The notes beneath the pieces are model-generated. The model saw nothing but the letters and a program-made list of their open reading frames with translations, was not told the DNA's origin and ran no database searches. From assembly GCF_003413745.1 (NCBI RefSeq), contig NZ_QVID01000001.1, forward strand, positions 930,001 to 994,000: a DNA stretch of 64,000 nt. The letters run 5' to 3'. The stretch comes from Marixanthomonas ophiurae. Its GTDB lineage: Bacteria; Bacteroidota; Bacteroidia; Flavobacteriales; Flavobacteriaceae. The position numbers and the translations under genes are program-made. Positions 60,648-64,000 of the stretch are shown here, in pieces (positions within the stretch are counted from its first letter, which is position 1; every line of letters begins with the position of its first letter).

Positions 60648-62060
60648 TTATTCTGAAAATTTTACAAGCCTATAACTGTTCTCTTTCCTATTGTAATGTC
60701 CCCAGATAAAGGATTCGTTTAATTTAAAGATAGTTTCGGCGGTCGCTCCTTTTGTGTTTTCAAAAGCAGTTTTTATTCTATCAAAGGGATTTTCAGAAAT
60801 CGACCCTTCAAGATGGTTAAAATCTTTATCAAACAAACCTGTAATTCTAACAGATTTTGTGTTTTTATATCCGTTGTATGTGGAGTTTAAGTTATTAAAA
60901 GAGGCTGCTATAATTCCACCGGCAAGACCTCCTAATGCACCTCCAATAATCATTGCGTTACTTGGTTTTTCTGTGGCACTGCCCATTGTAATTTCATAAA
61001 TTCCATTTTGTTTATAAATGGATAGACCAATACCTTCATTCGAAATTTTCCGTAGGAATTGATTAGTTTTTTCTAGTTCTCTATACGAATCAAAATCACC
61101 TCCTTCTTGTATTATTGGGGTGTTTTTAAATTCTAATTGTTCGTCATCAGTGACAGCGATTTTTTTAATTATTTTTCCTGAAGGTATCTCTGCTATTTGA
61201 AATTGAAGCTCATCTGAATTGGAAGCTATTTGAAAAAGCTTATTATCCAAAAGAAAGCTATTGCTGTATGTTGACATTTGGAAACCGTCAAATTCCCGTT
61301 GCGCTACTTTTTCAACTGTTTGCTTAAAGGAATCTAAATCAAACTTAATAACATAAGTATATTCCTTGAAATGGTCTGAGGTTATGCTTACTAAACTACC
61401 TCTTCGGTAAATTTTAAAATCTTTAGAGGTAAGCTCTAATGAATTTGGTGTATTTAATTCAATCTGACTTATTGTAGATCTACTTACAATTTCACTCAGT
61501 CTAATGGGTCTGTCATTTCTATCTAAAAGAGCTTGTTCTTCAAATTTAACTTTGTTAACTATGGGTGTAAGCGTATTTTTAAACGAGTAAATATTGATTT
61601 GTGAGCTTCTTTTAGGAACAGATAAAACGTGTAGTGTATTGTTGTAATATACTGCGTCTAAATAGGTCTCACCACGAAGTTTAAAGTCTAATTCCTTAGC
61701 TTGACTAATACTTTTTTCAAAATCAAAGATCATTGCTCCATAACTCCTACCATTTAAGGTATTCATAAAAAGAGTTACTTTTTTATCCTCGATAGTATAC
61801 CCAATTATAGACTTAAATTTTGAAGAAAGGTCTGGGCAGATTACATTTCCCAAGGTATTATAATTTTCATCATAGAGAAAACCATATACTCTATCACTGT
61901 CTTCAAGAAAAACAAAGAAATTCCCTGATTTTTCATCTACTATACTAAAGGATTGCTTTATAGTATTGAACTTGTCGTCGCCATTTATCTGTATAACTTC
62001 CTCCTGTCCATTCATAAATGTATAAAAGAACATGGTTAGAAATAGAAATAATTGTTTCAT
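60648..62060 (-). CDS. Secreted or lipid-exposed protein of unknown function (470 aa)
   Basis: It has a signal peptide (MKQLFLFLTMFFYTFMNGQE), a long beta-rich region resembling a propeller (YGFLYDENYNTLGNVICPDL, LDAVYYNNTLHVLSVPKRSS), then a short glycine-rich hydrophobic segment (MIIGGALGGLAGGIIAASF, about 385-405), a glycine-zipper-like helix that could insert in a membrane, and a C-terminal tail. I do not recognise a family. It lies between metG and tex with 6- and 7-bp gaps, so it is probably cotranscribed although nothing else connects it to translation. Confidence 0.7.
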   Translation of the reverse strand: MKQLFLFLTMFFYTFMNGQEEVIQINGDDKFNTIKQSFSIVDEKSGNFFVFLEDSDRVYGFLYDENYNTLGNVICPDLSSKFKSIIGYTIEDKKVTLFMNTLNGRSYGAMIFDFEKSISQAKELDFKLRGETYLDAVYYNNTLHVLSVPKRSSQINIYSFKNTLTPIVNKVKFEEQALLDRNDRPIRLSEIVSRSTISQIELNTPNSLELTSKDFKIYRRGSLVSITSDHFKEYTYVIKFDLDSFKQTVEKVAQREFDGFQMSTYSNSFLLDNKLFQIASNSDELQFQIAEIPSGKIIKKIAVTDDEQLEFKNTPIIQEGGDFDSYRELEKTNQFLRKISNEGIGLSIYKQNGIYEITMGSATEKPSNAMIIGGALGGLAGGIIAASFNNLNSTYNGYKNTKSVRITGLFDKDFNHLEGSISENPFDRIKTAFENTKGATAETIFKLNESFIWGHYNRKENSYRLVKFSE

Positions 62061-62066
62061 AAAGTA

Positions 62067-64000
62067 TTAATTTATCGATGCTCCGTTTTCAACTCCAGCT
62101 CCTGTACTGAGCGGAGTCGAAGTGTCTGGGTTTACAAAAGATAACTTCCCTTCAGCTGTTTCGGTCATTAAAATCATGCCTTGGCTTTCTACACCGCGTA
62201 ATTTTCTAGGCGCTAAATTAACGAGTACCGTCACTTTTTTACCAATAACTTCTTCTGCTTTAAAACTTTCAGCAATTCCTGAAACGATGGTGCGTACATC
62301 GATACCCGTATCCACTTTTAATACCAGTAATTTTTTCGTTTTTGGCATTTTATCGGCTTCGATAATGGTTCCCACGCGCATATCGAGTTTGGTGAAATCT
62401 TCAAACTGAATGGTTTCTTTTTCAGGCTCTACGGTTTTGTTCATGGCTTCATTGGCTTTTTTACTGGCTTCTAGCTTATCTAACTGCTTTTGTATTTGCT
62501 CGTCCTCAATTTTACTGAACAACAAACTTCCCTTTCCTGTTTGGTGACTAGGCTTTATAAGTTCAGTTTTTGAAGTGACATCACTCCAAATAAGTTCATT
62601 TTCACCTTTTTCAAGATGAAGCATTTCTCTTAATTTTTCTGAAGTAAATGGCAAAAACGGTTCGCTCAAGACTGATAAAGCAGAGGCGATTTGCAATGCG
62701 ACATACATCACCGTTTTGGTTCGTGTTTCATCGGTTTTAAACGTTTTCCAAGGTTCTTCGTCTGCTAAATATTTGTTACCTAATCGCGCGACATTCATCA
62801 ATTCTTGCTGCGCTTCTCTAAAACGATACCGCTCTATCGAACTCGCAATAACAGCTGGATAGGCCTGTAACTCTTTTAATGTTTGTTTGTCAACTTCAGA
62901 AAAATCTGAAGCCTCTGGAACAATACCATCGTAATATTTATTGGTTAAAACCACCACTCGATTTATGAAATTTCCGAAGATAGCAACCAACTCATTATTG
63001 TTTCTAGCTTGAAAATCGGACCAAGTAAAGTCGTTGTCTTTTGTTTCTGGAGCGTTTGCTGTTAATACATAGCGCAACACATCTTGTTGATTTGGAAACT
63101 CCTCCAAATACTCGTGCAACCAAACCGCCCAGTTTTTACTAGTGGATATTTTATTGCCTTCCAGGTTTAAAAATTCATTCGCAGGAACGTTATCTGGTAA
63201 AATATAACTTCCGTCAGCTTTTAGCATACTCGGGAAGATAATACAGTGAAAAACAATGTTGTCTTTCCCAATAAAATGAAGCAGTTTAGAATCTTCATCT
63301 TTCCAATATGGTTCCCAGTCTTTACCTTCGCGTTCGGCCCATTCTTTGGTTGCCGAAATATACCCTATCGGCGCATCAAACCAAACATATAAAACCTTGC
63401 CTTCACCTCCTTCAACAGGTACGGGAATTCCCCACTCCAGATCGCGGGTTACCGCTCGTGCTCGTAAGCCGTCGTCAATCCAAGATTTGCATTGGCCGTA
63501 CACATTGCTTTTCCAATCTTTTTTATGGTCTTTTAAAATCCATTCTTTTAAAAAGCCTTCGTATTGGTCTAAAGGTAAAAACCAATGGCGTGTTTCTTTT
63601 AAAACAGGCTTGTTACCCGTAATGGCACTTTTTGGATTGATTAAATCGGTTGCGTTGTGTGAGGTTCCGCAGTTTTCGCACTGGTCGCCGTAGCTTTCTT
63701 CAAAACCACATTTTGGGCAGGTTCCTAAAATAAACCGATCGGCCAGAAATTGGTCGGCTTCGGCATCGTACAATTGCTCGGTAACTTCTTCAATAAACTT
63801 TCCGTCTTCATACAATTTTTTGAAAAATGCTGAAGCAGTATCGTGATGAACTTTTGCTGAGGTGCGGGAATAGTTATCAAAGGAAATTCCGAAATCTTCA
63901 AACGATTTTTTAATGATTCCGTGGTATTTATCCACTACTTCTTGAGGCGTGATGCCTTCTTTTTTGGCCTTAATGGTAATAGGCACGCCGTGTTCGTCAC
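62067..64000 (-). CDS. metG: Methionyl-tRNA synthetase, truncated at window edge
   Basis: The gene runs off the right edge, so the N-terminus is missing (the first visible residues are DEHGVPIT). The rest shows the zinc knuckle [18 protein letters not shown], the KMSKS-like [14 protein letters not shown], the anticodon helices and the C-terminal tRNA-binding domain ([19 protein letters not shown]). The last residues, DTSTPLSTG, are encoded by a repeat fragment (62106-62125), after the normal end of the domain. The visible start at 63986 is an internal GTG, not the true start. Confidence 0.95.
   Translation of the reverse strand, partial: DEHGVPITIKAKKEGITPQEVVDKYHGIIKKSFEDFGISFDNYSRTSAKVHHDTASAFFKKLYEDGKFIEEVTEQLYDAEADQFLADRFILGTCPKCGFEESYGDQCENCGTSHNATDLINPKSAITGNKPVLKETRHWFLPLDQYEGFLKEWILKDHKKDWKSNVYGQCKSWIDDGLRARAVTRDLEWGIPVPVEGGEGKVLYVWFDAPIGYISATKEWAEREGKDWEPYWKDEDSKLLHFIGKDNIVFHCIIFPSMLKADGSYILPDNVPANEFLNLEGNKISTSKNWAVWLHEYLEEFPNQQDVLRYVLTANAPETKDNDFTWSDFQARNNNELVAIFGNFINRVVVLTNKYYDGIVPEASDFSEVDKQTLKELQAYPAVIASSIERYRFREAQQELMNVARLGNKYLADEEPWKTFKTDETRTKTVMYVALQIASALSVLSEPFLPFTSEKLREMLHLEKGENELIWSDVTSKTELIKPSHQTGKGSLLFSKIEDEQIQKQLDKLEASKKANEAMNKTVEPEKETIQFEDFTKLDMRVGTIIEADKMPKTKKLLVLKVDTGIDVRTIVSGIAESFKAEEVIGKKVTVLVNLAPRKLRGVESQGMILMTETAEGKLSFVNPDTSTPLSTGAGVENGASIN
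62106..62125. repeat. Repeat fragment inside the 3' end of metG
   Basis: ACTGAGCGGAGTCGAAGTGT matches the right-hand part of cloverleaf copy 5 (CTGAGCAGAGCCGAAGTGT) except for two bases. It lies in frame in metG and encodes DTSTPLS near the C-terminus. Confidence 0.7.

Overview
This window comes from a Bacteroidota genome, almost certainly a marine Flavobacteriaceae. The grounds are low GC with AT-rich spacers, the promoter -7 motif TAnnTTTG ahead of many genes, lipoprotein signals, a type IX secretion (T9SS) sorting domain, a full MoxR/Bat operon, and the ileS-dksA-lspA order. All assignments are by reading; no search was run. I saw no rRNA, tRNA, CRISPR array, transposase or prophage genes. 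The DNA is mostly core chromosome, with small accessory items and several families of short repeats.

Layout. 1-5.1 kb: start of an alpha-2-macroglobulin-like lipoprotein, an isoaspartyl peptidase/ABM pair, a CAP-domain lipoprotein, 3-hydroxyanthranilate dioxygenase and an antiquitin-type aldehyde dehydrogenase. 5.2-11.6 kb (minus strand): acyl-ACP desaturase, then a phosphatase, a zinc-ribbon membrane protein and an SPFH-GYF protein resembling the YdjG/YdjI part of a membrane-stress module, then an AlbA_2 protein and an SDR. 12.3-21.5 kb: moxR-DUF58-(mixed BatD-like)-batA-batB-batC-batD-batE. 21.5-24.4 kb: a small membrane protein, carbonic anhydrase and a SulP transporter, a likely bicarbonate module. 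24.5-33.7 kb: cvpA, pheS, gpsA, yicC-gmk-nadD, a YheT hydrolase, and a TetR regulator with a hydrolase and a thioesterase. 33.9-39.5 kb: a NAD-binding protein, an M28 membrane peptidase, a CBS protein, a zinc-knuckle protein beside a NUMOD4/HNH-like protein, and an outer-membrane protein. 39.7-45.6 kb: ileS, a zinc-less DksA homologue, a secreted protein, lspA and two small membrane proteins. 45.6-50.1 kb: a cluster with two RimK glutamate ligases, a RimB-like protease, an AstE/AspA-like deacylase and a 5-formyl-THF cyclo-ligase. 50.1-64 kb: acs, a T9SS leucine-rich protein, ssb, recQ, a histone-deacetylase-family enzyme, a DMT exporter, tex, an unknown secreted protein and metG (cut at the window edge).

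The most unusual material is non-coding. At least five copies of a roughly 110-145 bp element have a conserved outer stem, a conserved central hairpin and side hairpins that differ in sequence but keep their pairing, so each could fold as a cloverleaf. Upstream of acs is a degenerate array with an exact 10-bp period. Other signals include repeats inside the bat operon, a repeat fragment translated into the tail of MetG, a perfect operator over the promoter of a possibly leaderless tetR, and a candidate small RNA between gpsA and nadD. The best protein-level candidate for an undescribed system is the duplicated RimK cluster (two glutamate adders, two possible removers).
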